Shown here: piece after piece, positions 32,860-44,399 of the stretch
How the letters are laid out: every line of letters starts with the position of its first letter
How positions within the stretch are numbered: position 1 is the first letter of the stretch
Made by a program: the position numbers and the translations under genes
Notes under the pieces: generated by a model
What the model was told of the DNA's origin: nothing
Database searches by the model: none
Seen by the model: only the letters and a program-made list of their open reading frames with translations
NCBI GenBank assembly: GCA_944472135.2
Contig: OX235265.1
Location: 45,605,459 to 45,669,458, forward strand
DNA from: Trichobilharzia regenti
Lineage: Eukaryota; Platyhelminthes; Trematoda; Strigeidida; Schistosomatidae
Reading direction: 5' to 3'
DNA length: 64,000 nt

Positions 32860-33770
32860 ATCTTGTTATGTAGGATGCTAAAGGTTGTCAGGAGTGTAAG
32901 GAACGTGCCACTTAACCAGCTTGTTAATACTCTGGTCGACAGGCTAAATTCATTCTATCTAACTCACACCACCCTCTTCATTTACAACTCTCCCCCTGTA
33001 TCTCATCAGACAGAACCAGAAGCCTATATAGAAAACTATATGCTCGCACTAGCAAGTACAGAAACTCAACCATACCCTACTTAGCTCGTGTTCTATGCGA
33101 TAAAGAAAGCATTAGGCGTTAAACCTATAACCTATTAAATAGTCAGTAGAACAACTGGATCTCGTCTTCCCAACTCGTATCATTTATAGGTACAACGTTT
33201 TCTTCCTTTTCATTTTCTCTCTTTCTCTCTCTTTTTGTTATGTGCTGTCTTGTCTCTCTCTTCCATACAAACTCTATTTAAAACATTCTTCTTCGTTCTT
33301 TCACACTCTGTATATCTCGACCATTTTGTTAGCGCTTACGCCAGTAAATATGCTAGCATCTACTTTTCTAACACCTTCAAACACTCTGTTCAATTTCGGC
33401 TTTGGTGCCGACATGCTTATATGTTGTTGTTACCCTTAACCTATGTGGAATTTTATTTATTGTTGATGTATATATTTTTTTTTTTGATTTTTGATTTACA
33501 GTTTGATTCCACATTGTATTTTTGGTACAAGTATGGAATTTTCAGCATGGATATCGGTAGCCCAAATTTTGCCGGCCGACCATAGATATCAGGTGTGCGC
33601 CGGCATGGGCTCGAACCCCGGACCATGTGCATGGTCGGCGAGAGTCCTAACCACTGTGCCACCGACGCACTATACTAACTGGATGCAATAGTGTAGTGAA
33701 ATGCTGAGAATTTCATTCTGTATCACATGTACTGTTTTGGAATAAAGAAAATTATTATTATTATTATTAA
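32860..33770 (+). pseudogene. CR1 3' fragment split by SINE-B
   Basis: The plus frame 32872-33120 reads LKVVRSVRNVPLNQLVNTL, matching the C-terminus of L2 (LKVVSRTSGVKLSQLVTTL), then YMLALASTETQPYPT and LVFYAIKK. The 3' untranslated part continues to an ATT repeat tail at 33750-33768 after TTTGGAATAAAGAAAA, the family's usual end. A SINE-B copy interrupts it at 33480-33673. Confidence 0.75.
33480..33673 (-). repeat. SINE-B (tRNA-derived), copy 2
   Basis: The minus strand starts GTGCGTCGGTGGCACAGTGG (A-box region, 33653-33672), with B-box-like GGGGTTCGAGCCC near 33608-33620, then the conserved body AAAATTTGGGC and CATGCTGAAAATTCCATAC. Ends in an A-rich tract (33478-33500 on the plus strand as T). 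The best-kept copy of the family. Confidence 0.8.
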
Positions 33771-33994
33771 ATGTGTGATCATCAGATTGTTCGAAATGTA
33801 CTGCATGAATACATCATATCAGAACACATATGTTATCAGATAATCTTCGTCTTCTGATAACACTATCCAAATTTATAAAAGGGACTTATTGTATTAAATT
33901 CTTCTGAAAAGAATACATCTTTCTTAGGGTAAAATTACAACAGCAAATCTATGGATTATCAATAATGATATCCTAATATTAATCGGATACAGAT

Positions 33995-34403
33995 TTTACT
34001 TCAGACCTTCATTAACAGCTGTCTTCACTCAATACCCAAGATGAAATGGCTAGAAAAGACCAACAACAGAGTTCTCTGGGGGCGAACCAACCAGGAACCG
34101 ATTGTGCAACAAATATGCTGGAGGAAATGGAGGTGGATTGGCCATACTCTGAGAAAACAAACCATCAAGTGAGTGACATCACACGCCAGGCCATCGCTCG
34201 AGTGGAACCAATATGGGAACAGCGAGCTAGTCGCCAGTGCGAGGGTGACGTGGAGAAGGTCATGTTAAGATGAGAGGAAAGCATAAGGACAGACGTGGAG
34301 CCAGATGAAAATGTTGGCAGAGAACCGAAATAAATGAAGACGTGTGGCTGAAGCCCTACATTCCTCTAGGAACTAAAGAAAGCAATAATATAATAATAAA
34401 GCT
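33995..34403 (+). pseudogene. RTE C-terminus and 3' end
   Basis: Matches the RTE end at 9.65-10.02 kb: the frame reads [17 protein letters not shown] in one phase and [18 protein letters not shown] in the true phase. Then come [13 protein letters not shown] and TRQAIARVEP text, and the end TTCCTCTAGGAACTAAAG followed by AATAATATAATAATAA. Several shifts; non-functional. Confidence 0.75.
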
Positions 34404-34989
34404 TACTTCACAACGGTGAATTCATTCACCTCCAATCTAATAAACTGTTTTGTAACTTTCCAGATGATTGTTTCGTTTACTGTGAAACAAAAAGTTATCA
34501 TACAAACAAACAATTATTTGATATTCTCTCTCACCAACCACACACACGTGGCCTTGATTTCAACTCTTTGCCGATGTACTGTCAAACCTTATTTGGCTGG
34601 TAGTAAGTTCATTGTTAAGGAGTGTAGGCTAGGCGGGAGGCCAATAGTCTTGCTCTGTGAAAATAATACCATCACTACTGAAACTTCGGAAACAAGCTTG
34701 AAGCCCTATGTCTTGCACTACCCTCTTGACAGTCAAGTTGGATAATGTTCAAGGGTACAATTGGAAAGTGTGCAATTTGTGCGGCCAGTATAACTACTTT
34801 TATAGGAGTGTACTTTTAAAAAATTCATTGAAATGTCCCAAAGCTGCAATATGTCCTTCATACGTCCATTGATCATTGATCCGTAGGTCAGTTATAGCGA
34901 ATGCCTTTCTCAACGATCTGGATAAGTAGTTTTTCAGAGTGGTACAAGGGATATTGTGTTTTTCTATAACTAGTGGTGATATATATGTT
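34404..34989. other. Intergenic, no gene recognised
   Basis: A 109-codon open frame (34416-34745) has no recognised domain. The GATAACAGTTAGTCGACATCAGCATGTCAAGG-like text from about 34995 also occurs at 62165-62200, so a repeat boundary is near the right end. Confidence 0.4.
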
Positions 34990-35448
34990 GATAACAGTTA
35001 GTCGACATCAGCATGTCAAGGGGATCATAACTAACAAAGGAAGTAAGTAGTTAGCTTGGACACTAGCAACTAGTGTGATGTGTCTAGTCCTATCTTCGGT
35101 GCAGACTGAATTCTATCAGTCAGGTTTTGCAATGTGGCCACCATTCTAGGTGACTCGCCATTACGGTGCACATTGAATTGATGGTAATAGATAGTTGGAG
35201 GCAATCGGCCTCAGGAAGCCTTCGACCTAGGTTTCGTGCTAGTTGGCACTCACCAATCAGCAAGGCGTATCTGCATCCTTGAAGGAACTCATGTCCCTTC
35301 TGAGATTTGAAGCCGCGTCACCAGCCAGTGCTGCAGTCAGAGACGTTACCACTGAGTTATTCGGGCTAGCGATTGGCCTCCTGTGGGACTGTAGTGAATA
35401 CAATGATTGGACACAAGTAACTAGTGTGACGTATCTAGTCCTTAATTA
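34990..35448 (-). repeat. SINE-D tandem (tRNA-derived, hammerhead-bearing)
   Basis: Unit read on the minus strand: tRNA-like head GCCCGAATAACTCAGTGGTA (A-box region, about 35348-35367), B-box-like GGCTTCAAATCTC (35306-35318), then a hammerhead-like module (35218-35266). The segment with GGACACTAG...GTGTCTAG and the following leader occurs both after (35069-35180) and before (35407-35448) the unit, giving a head-to-tail partial tandem with a period near 338 bp. Other copies: 45535-45835 and 52697-53195. Confidence 0.7.
35218..35266 (-). ncRNA. Hammerhead-like module of SINE-D, enlarged core
   Basis: Minus strand: stem I GCCTTG, then CTGATTGGTGAG where CTGATGAG is expected, stem II GTGC-CAACTA-GCAC, GAAA, stem III ACCTAGGT, cleavage triplet GTC, stem I partner GAAGGC. 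All helices can form, but four extra bases sit between CTGA and TGAG of the core. The first pair of stem I is G-G here. Confidence 0.5.
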
Positions 35449-36002
35449 AGTGCAACAATTAAAGGATGCAATATATTTGCAAAAATTATATAGGTGGATA
35501 ACATAATGCTGCATAATTTTGAAGAGTTAGGAGGAGCAAATGAAAAGTATGTGAGTGTTTCAGTTAATTGTTTAATCAACAATTAATGATAATGTTGGCA
35601 GAATACTGAGATACTAAGAACAATAATAACTTGTAAACGGATTAAAAGGAGATGAAAACTGTCATTTGTTTTACATTCATATAATGTAATTTATTTCTAA
35701 CCCCGTGCAAATTAACTAATCTTGAATTTCGTACTTATTTTCACAGCTCCTGTACCTATACTTGTTACTGACTAATAATCAATCATTAACTTCTACTAAT
35801 TAACTATCTTGGTTTTTAAAGGTCAGTAATTTCCACCCTTCTATACATTTCAAATTATTAATTGATTATTGATTAACGTCACCAAATAGCTGGTATAATC
35901 TCGATGTAAAACTCTACGAATTAGCAAAGTGCTGTTGATAAGGTACGAATTGGTATACGAATAAAACTTATGCACTATGGTAGAGTATAGTTCTATTGTG
36001 AG
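35449..36002. other. Intergenic, no gene recognised
   Basis: AT-rich, no open frame of interest, no recognised repeat. Confidence 0.5.
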
Positions 36003-37255
36003 TAAAATTTATTTTGATAAAGTCTCACAGTGTCATGCAGTAATATTTTCTGGTGACCACGTTTCGAGCACAATTTATTGCTCCTCATAATCATATCAGG
36101 ACACTACTCACAGAACTTTCCTACTTTGTTTAAATAATTCCATTACGTTTCCTCGCTTGATGACTTGGTTGGTAGTAGTATTTTCCATATTTGTTGTATG
36201 AGTGATGAGTCATTCCTATTGCATGTGTTCGGTGTAGACTCGATGATACAGGATCGAGTAATCAACCTCTCTCTCTCCACCTACCTATAATACTTCTTAG
36301 AATATTAACCATCTCCCACCCTATTGTGTGGTTGTGTGTTAATGCACGCAGTGCAGTTACTGAGCTTTTTTTCTAAATTACTTATCTTTTCGGGGTCAAC
36401 CATTCTTCCCTTAACTAAATTCCTATGTTCCGACAATCTGACTACTCCAGACCTACTAGTTTGACCTATGTAGTTCACCTAACTGACAGTCAATACAAGG
36501 TATTTTGTAAATCATATTATTTTGTCTAATTCCGTCAACCTACAAGGTCCTTTAACCTACAGAGCTTGTCTATGAGTGAGTTTGTAGGTTTGAATGCCAC
36601 CACTCTAATTCCTGCTTTACTAAGAATCCTACGTAGGGTCTCAGATATCCCCTCTTCATGTGCTGGAACTGTAGATGCTTTATATTCTCTCTCATTTATG
36701 TTATTATTACTAGTCTCACCATTATTTTTATTTTGCTTTCGACCTTTTCTGATCTTCCTAATGAATTTTATGGGATAGTTATTTGATACCAAGGCTTCAT
36801 CTAACTGTTTTATTTCTTCATTTAGATCTTTTTTGTATTACTTAGTGCTACAGCTCCGATGACCTCGCGAAGATAAGTAATTTAGAAAAAAAGCTCAGTA
36901 ACTGCACTGCGTGCATTAACACACAACCACACAATAGGGTGGGAGATGGTTAATATTCTAAGAAGTATTATAGGTAGGTGGAGAGAGAGAGGTTGATTAC
37001 TCGATCCTGTATCATCGAGTCTACACCGAACACACGCAATAGGAATGACTCATCACTCATACAACAAATATGGAAAATACTACTACCAACCAAGTCATCA
37101 AGCGAGGAAACGTAATGGAATTATTTAAACAAAGTAGGAAAGTTCTGTGAGTAGTGTCCTGATATGATTATGAGGAGCAATAAATTGTGCTCGAAACGTG
37201 GTCACCAGAAAATATTACTGCATGACACTGTGAGACTTTATCAAAATAAATTTTA
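36003..37255 (-). mobile_element. Penelope-like element palindrome (lineage A), near-identical arms
   Basis: Arms 36003-36389 and 36870-37255 are inverted copies; I see about one mismatch over roughly 386 bp. The minus-strand frame between them (36792-36535) reads SNNYPIKFIRKIRKG, EGISETLRRILSKAGIRVVA and FKPTNSLIDKLCRLKDL. It is followed by the nuclease relic VNYIGQTSRSGVVRLSEHRN. The protein end continues into the left arm as RERLITRSCIIES and TPNTCNRNDSS, so the arms are duplicated 3' ends of the element, not unrelated flanks. A related copy is at 47.6-52.7 kb. Arm identity suggests a recent insertion or gene conversion. Confidence 0.8.
36048..36102 (-). ncRNA. Hammerhead-like hairpin in PLE-A arm
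   Basis: On the minus strand: CTGATATGATTATGAG, stem GAGCA...TGCTC around AATAAATTG-type loop, then GAAACGTGG. The GAAA box and stem II are good; the CUGANGA box reads TTATGAG, so two core bases differ. An identical copy lies inverted at 37155-37210 and a relative at 47645-47690. PLE 3' regions of other animals are reported to carry hammerheads; whether this variant cleaves is unknown. Confidence 0.45.
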
Positions 37256-37851
37256 TCCACAAGGAATAAGGTATTAATTGCAAAGGTAAATATTTCTTCT
37301 CTCAGTCTTTCTGTCTTCTTGTTATGTACTAGTCGCTAAATTATTGTTATGGACTGGTCGAGAAACTAATAGTCCTGACGCAAGAAGGCGGAAATCAGAA
37401 GACTACTAGGTTTGCGATGATACTTCTATTTTCCAAACACAAGGAGAATGCAAAAGTGGTATCACACCAAAGTGGTAAGCCACACAAATTGTGAGAGCGA
37501 AATATATATGAATGTTCAGACAAGGGTGTGAATAATCATTAGACAGTCTTAACATGAATGGCTAATTATAATGAAGTATCGATCCATATATACATAGCGA
37601 AATATAGCAGACATGTCAACAACCCCCATATATGGATATATGTCACCAAGCAACGGACTGTCAACAAACACTCATATTATATATAATATAAGGGGAATAT
37701 ACATTGTTAAAGGAGACAGGTTCATACAAGTGAAATGGTCACAGACTAAGCGAGCAAACAGAAAGAGAGACCAACATACACACACACACATAAATATAAA
37801 TGGATACATATCACTTCTAAATACCTGAATAAGGATTTTCGCTATATTGGT
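37256..37851. other. Intergenic with short CA repeat
   Basis: A CA microsatellite at 37774-37791. No gene recognised. Confidence 0.5.
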
Positions 37852-38100
37852 CTAGTTGCTTACCTTGCTTTCTTGGTAGTTGAAACAGTTTCTTTTACGA
37901 ATTTCGACAACACAATGAGGAGATGCAGTGTATTTTTGTGTCACATTTCGAACAGTACTTATCATAGGAACACATACAGGTGGTTTAAAAATTCTAATCA
38001 GTACGGTTAACATTAACTTTAGAATACGTTCCAAATACTTTTTATAGGTAGCTTTAGGAGAGGTGTAAAGATCAATCCTATGCCCAGTGTTTCGCAATAG
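37852..38100 (-). pseudogene. Possible PLE C-terminal remnant
   Basis: The minus frame reads RNTGHRIDLYTSPKATYKK and FKPPVCVP. The TGHRID and KPPVCV pieces resemble the TGH-D and KPxLC blocks at the end of PLE nuclease regions (compare DTEHKID and KPNLCI at 24.4 kb). Spacing is plausible, but the match is weak and there is no YIG block. Confidence 0.3.
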
Positions 38101-38519
38101 AAGAGAGAACTTGAATATTATGATAAAAATGATACTATGAGGGAAAGTTGACAGTGACTTTGACGATGTTGTCTCGTATGATAGTAAAACCTTCTCAATA
38201 AACTATAATCAAAAACACTACATTCCTAGTTATTTTAGAAGTATTATCAAATTCAAGTCTGTCCATCATCAGCACGATGTAGTTAATATGCTGTATGCAG
38301 AGAGAAACAGACGAACAATCATAAGAATAGATAATCCAATCAAATTTGAATTGTAGTCACAGTTAATGATCAGTTATTTATAAAGTAGCTTACAATTTTA
38401 AACTTTGTTCTAATTAAAAGCAAAACAAGTTTTTTTTAATTACAAATTAATCGGTTGATGAAATCTCAATTCATTGTAGAAAGAGATGAATTTAAATGAA
38501 TAATAATTAATTGTCAAAT
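38101..38519. other. Intergenic, no gene recognised
   Basis: AT-rich, no supported feature. Confidence 0.5.
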
Positions 38520-38925
38520 GTGAGTTTGTAGGGATCTGATTGATTTCAGTTTAGATCACGGATTGATATCAAGTAGAGAAGCGCATAAATCCAAGGAGTA
38601 ATGAACAACTCCCTCATCCATGTTTGGTATTCTTTAGCAATATGCATCCATGACCCTACCGGGTATCGAAGTGAGCACCATTCAGGTTAGGAGGTGAACT
38701 AGATGACTATTGAGCCAATGGAACAGAATCCAATGGCCCATGAATTATAACTCTTTTCACTTCAAAAATCTTTTGGCGTTACCGTTAGCCAATACCTTCG
38801 GTGAATATTTATTCTTACATTTACCTAATAGATTCCACTGGTCACGACTTCTGAAGGAAACTCTAGTCAACTTCCTCCTGTAGTCAGTCACTGGTGAGCA
38901 TCAGACTGGTTTTCAGGTTTAAGAT
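38520..38925 (-). repeat. SINE-A copy with leader, decayed
   Basis: Minus orientation. The left end GAGTTTGTAGGGATCTGATTG is the SINE-A tail, the hammerhead region (38600-38650) is unreadable, the tRNA-like head is near 38655-38720, and the leader extends to 38925 (CACGACTTCTGAAGG, CACTGGTGAGCATC). Matches the arrangement at 1998-2345. Confidence 0.6.
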
Positions 38926-38929
38926 TTAA

Positions 38930-39980
38930 GATGTAGATTTATTGGTTGAGGATAGAAGGCTTGGAGCCTATGTTAATCCTCTTCTAGTAAATTTCTGTGG
39001 TTGTCCAAACCCTTCTTGGATGAATCAGTCGGGGATGCAAACACCACTTCTTCTGGGAGTCGGTTCCAAGAGTTGTGTGAGAACCAGTACTCAACAGCAA
39101 TATGATTCCCTCTTGGATTTTGAACTCTCCTGCTAAGTCTTCTAAGGTGTTCCGACCTGGTGGGAAGGAAAAAAGAGAATAAATCAGGTCCTTAGTCATT
39201 ATTGAAAATTTTAAACATTATGATTAAATCTCCTCTCTGCCTACGATATGACAGGGAGAAAAGATTTAAACTGTCTAGTCTTTCCTCGTATGATAAGTTA
39301 TTCATGCCGAGAACCATACGTGTTGCCTTCCTCTGAACCCTTTCTAGAATGTGTGAGTCCCCCTTAAGACAAGGACCGCCTGTCTCTTGACCTCACCAGA
39401 GATGTATATAAGGAGTTGAACATATCTCTGGTGATTCTAGTAAAGGCTCTGCGAATTGCCCATAAAGGCCTGAAACTATGTGCAGCCACTGCTCGACAGT
39501 GCGCTATAGTTTTTAAGTCGTGGCTAACTATGACACCTAAATCCAAGTGAGTTTGAACTGATGGAAGTATTATTCCCTCTAGTTCGTAGGAGCTGGTGCT
39601 TGCTTGTTTGATGCGCATGGTTGCACATTTCGCTACACTGATCGGGAATATCCCCTCTGTATACCACTCTGACAATTTGTTGAGTTCCTCTTGCAACGTG
39701 GACGTATCACTGTTGCCCTTCAGTTTTCTCCAAATTTTAAAGGACTGTAGGGGAGTCGGTAAGCAGAGATAACTCATTGATATGCAAAATAAACAGCACA
39801 ATGTTAAGTAAAATATGCACACTCGTCGTAATCGTTTAAAATCTGCGGATTTTAACTGATGACCATGTGAATACTTCATCATTAGGCATATTCCGATGAC
39901 TTCGATTTTCATCTTTGTTTCAGTGTAGAGAATGTGGACTGTTGTAGGAATTCTAGAAAAATTATTTAGTCTAACCATCT
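38930..39980 (-). pseudogene. CR1/Jockey-type RT C-terminus, separate lineage
   Basis: The minus-strand frame from 39978 contains TLQEELNKLSEWYTEGIFPI, KCATMRIKQ, YELEGIILPS and DLGVIVSHDLKTIAHC, then LWAIRRAFTRITRDMFNSLY. This is the classic thumb and post-RT region of CR1/Jockey-group elements. Farther on (39360-39200) another phase reads LERVQRKATRMVLGMNNLSY and RLDSLNLFSLSYRRQRGDLI, and finally a worn WN-LP segment near 39060. It differs clearly from L1-L3 and so is another family. RT motifs A-C are not included. Confidence 0.8.
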
Positions 39981-40121
39981 GGATAAAGAACTTAACACAT
40001 TTTGATAAAACTCAACACTCACTATAACAATTAATTAACTGTTTTATTATTTTTCTCTTTCTAATGGTACTTAAAATAAAACTTTGTTACATTTCGAAAG
40101 ACACTACAAACATTTAGTATA

Positions 40122-40320
40122 GTGAGTTGTGTATCTTTAACCCAACTGTTTGGTAATGTTGTTGAAATACATTTGAACTCATGCAATAAATCTGTCGAAG
40201 TCGTCTTGTCAGAATCTCATCAGTCTGTTTGTTCACAAGTTCCCCCTCCGCTGTATCTATCTAACTCCGCAAGTAAGAGAAGAAGAAATTGGGGAATACT
40301 TTAAGCTTGCACAAATAAAT
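40122..40320 (+). pseudogene. CR1 C-terminal fragment
   Basis: The frame reads LTQLFGNVVEIHLNSCNKSV, matching LSQLVTTLVERHLNTCEKWS of L2. A probable 3' end of the same family, TACCAAAAATGCCG with TAATAAATATGTCATTATT, lies at 41050-41115 beyond an inserted SINE-A composite. Confidence 0.6.
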
Positions 40321-40471
40321 ACAAAGAGTTATAGATGCATAATATGGTAGGCATTATATGTTATGAATACAGTCTTAGTTATGAAATTACTAACTAAGTA
40401 TGACACAGAGAATGAACATCTCTTTTCATTCTTTATATTATTCATTCATTATTACTGATAACTTGTAATTT

Positions 40472-40952
40472 CCAAGTATTGGTTTTGGAAGGAATTTTTT
40501 TGTTTGACTGGTTAGAGGATTTCATCATGGGCTGACATCAGTTGGAAAACCATCGGAAAACTTGGGAATACTGGACAGCTGTTTCATTCTAGTTCGAGAC
40601 CTTTCAGCACCACTGCCAGGGTTCGAACTCAGGACCTCCTGGTCACAAGGCGAGCTCGTAGACCATTGGGCCACTACGACCTGATCCAATGGCCCATGCT
40701 TAGCGGTCGCGCTGTGTCGTGAATTGGCAGAAGTTAGAATTCATGGGCTGGTCCTTGGATTAGGTCTCAGTGACTTAATGTCTTACGAGCTCGCTCGCCC
40801 TGTAACTGGAAGGTCCTGAGTCCAAACCTAGGCGGTAGATGCGTACCGCTGAAAAGTCCCGAAAAAGGACGAAACAGCTATACAGTAATCCCAAATGGTT
40901 TTCTGATGGTTCTTTAACTGATATCAGCTCATGATGAAATCCTCCAGCCAAT
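40472..40952. repeat. SINE-A full palindrome with 9-bp target duplication
   Basis: Two nearly complete SINE-A units head to head: left (40472-40690) minus, right (40691-40952) plus, each with tail, hammerhead region and tRNA-like head. TTGTAATTT flanks at 40463-40471 and 40953-40961. The right hammerhead (40843-40888) has GTACCG, CTGAAAAG, hairpin GTCC-CGAAAAA-GGAC, GAAA and triplet ATA; the G-to-A core change makes activity unlikely. Confidence 0.75.
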
Positions 40953-41115
40953 TTGTAATTTATTTCTACACTTATATTTTATTACTGTTATTACAATTAT
41001 ATCATTATTATGTTATGTGAAGAAAAAATTGGTTGCATTATTGTACTACATGCTGAGAATTGCACGCTGTACCAAAAATGCCGTCTGTAATAAATATGTC
41101 ATTATTAATTCATTA

Positions 41116-41537
41116 ATTCTGTGTGAAACTCAATCAGGCAGTGTTATAAACTCAATTATGATTCAAGCATAGAATACTGCCTAGAGTATTATTAAGGTAA
41201 TTACATGAATTACTAGCTTTGTGTTATGCAGTTTATGCGTTATCCAAGTCTCCCCAAATATCTTACTCATTATCACAGTATGGTGTAAATGGTTGACGAG
41301 AGGGAGAGAGAGAAAAAACAAAAGTATAATTGATTACTAAATTTTTATTCGTCGATTCATCGGCACATAAAGCATGATGATTCAGTGGAAATCACAATTA
41401 TTTGGAAAACTGTACTGAAATAAACACATAAGAAACTACAAAAGAGTACTGCTAAAGTCATAAAGTTATATACTTCTCCTGATACTATTATGAGCATATA
41501 TATGGTGTGATTACTTGAATAGTGGATATTGTAGAAA
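41116..41537. other. Intergenic, no gene recognised
   Basis: AT-rich with a GAGAGG-rich stretch at 41299-41315. Nothing supported. Confidence 0.5.
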
Positions 41538-43010
41538 AAGTTATTATTATTATTGTTCCCTTGGGTTCCTAGTGGAACAAAGGGCTTCAACTGCACGTTT
41601 CCACTTGCTTCTGTCTTCTGCTGTACTTTTCACCTGCATCCAAGTTAGTTAGTCCATACTGTTTCAACTCCTCTTCACACCATCTCCTCCATGTCACCCT
41701 TGCACTGACGTCCCAGTCGCCGCTTCCCTTTCGACCTGGTTCCACTCGAGCAATGGCCTGACGTGTGCGCGATATCACCCAGCGGCCTCCTCAGCGAGTG
41801 TCCAATCAATCTCCACTTTCTCCTGCATATTTGCTGGACGACTGATTCTTGTTTGATGAATGTGTTTCTCACCTTCCCGATTCTCGCTTGATTTGACATC
41901 CTCATCCGTTCCTCCTGTAGTTGAGACAATGCTTCCTAGATCAGTGAGTGAATGAAGTAACCTCTTTCAAATCCCTCCCGTTGATGATGATTGGCGCTGG
42001 ATGTTGCTGTTGTTGTTGGTGGTGGTGTTGGTTGGTTGGTTATTTTCATAAACTCCGTCTTGTCTATGTTCACCTAGAGTCCTGTCTTCACTACCTGCTT
42101 CTTCGACCAGTTTGTCGGTTTTCGCTTGTAAGTCTTCGATTTTGTGTGACATCACACATAAATCATCCACACACGAAATCCAGGTCTTCTAGGTTCTTCA
42201 CGTCGGTGGAGGATATTCCTGTTCTCTCGTTTCCCACTGTCTGACGCATAATTCAGTCCACCACAATTAGGAATATCATTGGTGATAATAAGAACCCTTG
42301 TCTGACTCCTGTGTTTACTCCAAACGCCTTGCTGAGTTTTCCGTTGTGGATCACTTGACATGTGCCGTTGTCGTACAGCTGTTGAATAAGGTTGGTGAAT
42401 GTTTGAGTAGTTTCCAAATTACTTCGCGGTCAACTCTGTCGAAGGCCTTCTCAAAGTCTGTAAAGTTGAGGTAGAGGTTTGATTGCTATTCCATGCTTTG
42501 TTCGAGGATGATGCGTAGAGTTGCAATTCAGTCAGAACATGATTTGCCTTTCCTGAATCCAGCTTGTTCTGGTCGGAGTTCTGTCTCCAGTGCGTCCTTT
42601 ATTCTCTCCAGGATGATGCGACTCAGGATTTTACTTGGCGTCGATAGGAGCATGATTCCTCGCCAGTTCTCGAAGAGTCCTAAGTCGCCCTTCTTTGGTA
42701 GTTTCACGAGGTAACCTTTCCTCCAGTCAGTAGGCACCTTCCCCTCCTTCCAGACCTTTTGCAATAATGGAGTCAGCATGTTTGCTGTAGTTTCTGGGTC
42801 CGCTTCTAGTGCTTCGGGAGGGTATTCCATCTGGTTCGGCTGCTTTTCTAGCTTTCATAAGCTTGACTGCATTCAAGACTTCAGCTTTCGTTGGAGGATT
42901 TTTGTCAACTTGCAGTTGTGTACGTGCTGTTGTTGGTATTTCTGGACGGGTTGGATGTGATGGTCGGTTCAAGAGTCTTTTGAAGTAATATGACATTATT
43001 ACCTAACCAT
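41538..43010 (-). pseudogene. RTE-type retrotransposon, RT through 3' end
   Basis: Best RTE copy in the window. Minus strand: PPTKAEVLNAVKLMKARKAA then PDGIP (42930-42850); after a shift, EGKVPTDWRKGYLVKLPKKG, NWRGIMLLSTPSKILSRIIL and LRPEQAGFRKGKSCSD (42830-42528); motif A FTDFEKAFDRV near 42440-42478; motif C region DDLCVMSHKIEDLQAK near 42170; and a C-terminal VKTHSS/ARIGKVRNTF then RRKWRLIGHSLRR block (41929-41780). The 3' end is TTCCACTAGGAACCC followed by AATAATAATAA. Several shifts; the endonuclease half is missing. Confidence 0.85.
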
Positions 43011-43183
43011 TTCTTTCTATTTCATCTGTTTTTGATATGAGAAGTAACCTGAGCAGTTACAATGTAGCACTAGGTTATTTTTCACGTTCTGTTCGTATAA
43101 TCTCAGCATAGTTATCTTGGTGTGTTTTATAGCCAGTATTTCTTTTTGTATCTTTACTATTAATGTCACTATTATCATTATTA

Positions 43184-44010
43184 TTATTCTATTTAACTCT
43201 ATTCTCAGCAATCTTTTCTAAGTGGTTCCACGATCGCCCATTTCCTTTCATTTCTTCCTCACAAGGTATCCTTCACATCACTGTCGGATCCACATCAACT
43301 CGTCACTTCCCATTCGGGCTCCAATTGAAAGTCTGGCTCATGATATCACTAAACGGTCTCTTCAGCGTGTGCCCAACCAATCTCCGTATTCTTTGGGCTA
43401 TTTGTTGGGCGATAGAATCTTATCTGTTCTCTGCCTGCAAGACTTATCCTTATCGCTAATCCATTCAGGCCAACCATCTAATGTTCAGTAAACAAAGAAG
43501 GCAGTCTACAACAGTCTGTTGGGAATGCTATTGGTGACATGCTTCGTTACTTGACCATATAAAATAATTGATTGTCCAGGTATTGGTGTTAATTATACAG
43601 GATCTTGCTCCTTATGCTGAGTTCAGTAGATCTACACACTGATTTCAGAGTAGTAAAGGCTTGTCTTACTTCTCCCTTCAGGAATGGATTTGATACATGC
43701 AGCTGAAACGATAGTGCTTGCGTCAAGCAGATTTCTCGCGTTGTTGCTGATCAACAACTGTTACTGTTCATTATAATTCGTAACACCTACGGTCTGGAAA
43801 CCTATAACTGTTACTGTTGTTGTTTGGCTATTATCATCAACTCTGTCTTCTCTATGTTCACTTGAATTCTTGTCGTTGCCTTTTTTGTACTAAAGTGCTG
43901 GTTTGTGTCTGTATATCCTTGAAAAAGTATGACATTAGACATAAATCGTCCATAAAGTGCATATCTTCTAGATTCGTTTTGTCGGTCTAACAAATTCCTG
44001 TCCCTCCCTC
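43184..44010 (-). pseudogene. RTE fragment, diverged
   Basis: Starts with an ATT-type tail (43180-43190), then CTAAGTGGTTCCACGATCGCC, similar to the copy at 690-720. 43370-43400 and 43800-43990 match the IGHTLRK and VNIEKTELMIIAKQ (FMKIT) regions of other copies. Many stops. Ends near a C-run at 44012-44019. Confidence 0.6.
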
Positions 44011-44399
44011 CCCCCCCCAGCTTGCATTTTTGCTTACAAATCAGCCTACCTGATGAGAATTATTACTGTTTTACTAGTGACCTACTTAAGCCGAAATTAA
44101 AGCTTTGTGCTTTTCAATTTATAGATATAACTTATTACACCAATACTGAAGCATAGCATTTTAGTTTAGAAATAGCACTTCCTCTGAATTCTGGAAGTAG
44201 CACACTTCTGCAGAGTAGCCGTATACAAATCGTATTCAGTAAAGAAGATCAATCAAAGACTTAGATCGAATGTGATGCTGGTGGTTTCATATTGCGTGCT
44301 AGTGACATGCTTTAGTAGATTGAACGTCATATAGTAATGTGTTTCAGGTATTAGGCTTCAAAAGACCACTTCTTAAGACCAAGTTTTATCGTTGGAAAT
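44011..44399. other. Intergenic, no gene recognised
   Basis: No gene. The part from about 44230 may already be RTE relic (ACATGCTTTAGTAGATTGAACG resembles 43545-43560). Confidence 0.35.

Noticed and set aside
33235..33585. 116-codon plus-strand open frame
   Set aside because: Spans CR1 3' untranslated sequence and a SINE-B copy in reverse; low-complexity hydrophobic translation.
37852..38097. Host basic protein fragment
   Set aside because: TGHRID and KPPVCV pieces fit a PLE C-terminus better, though weakly.
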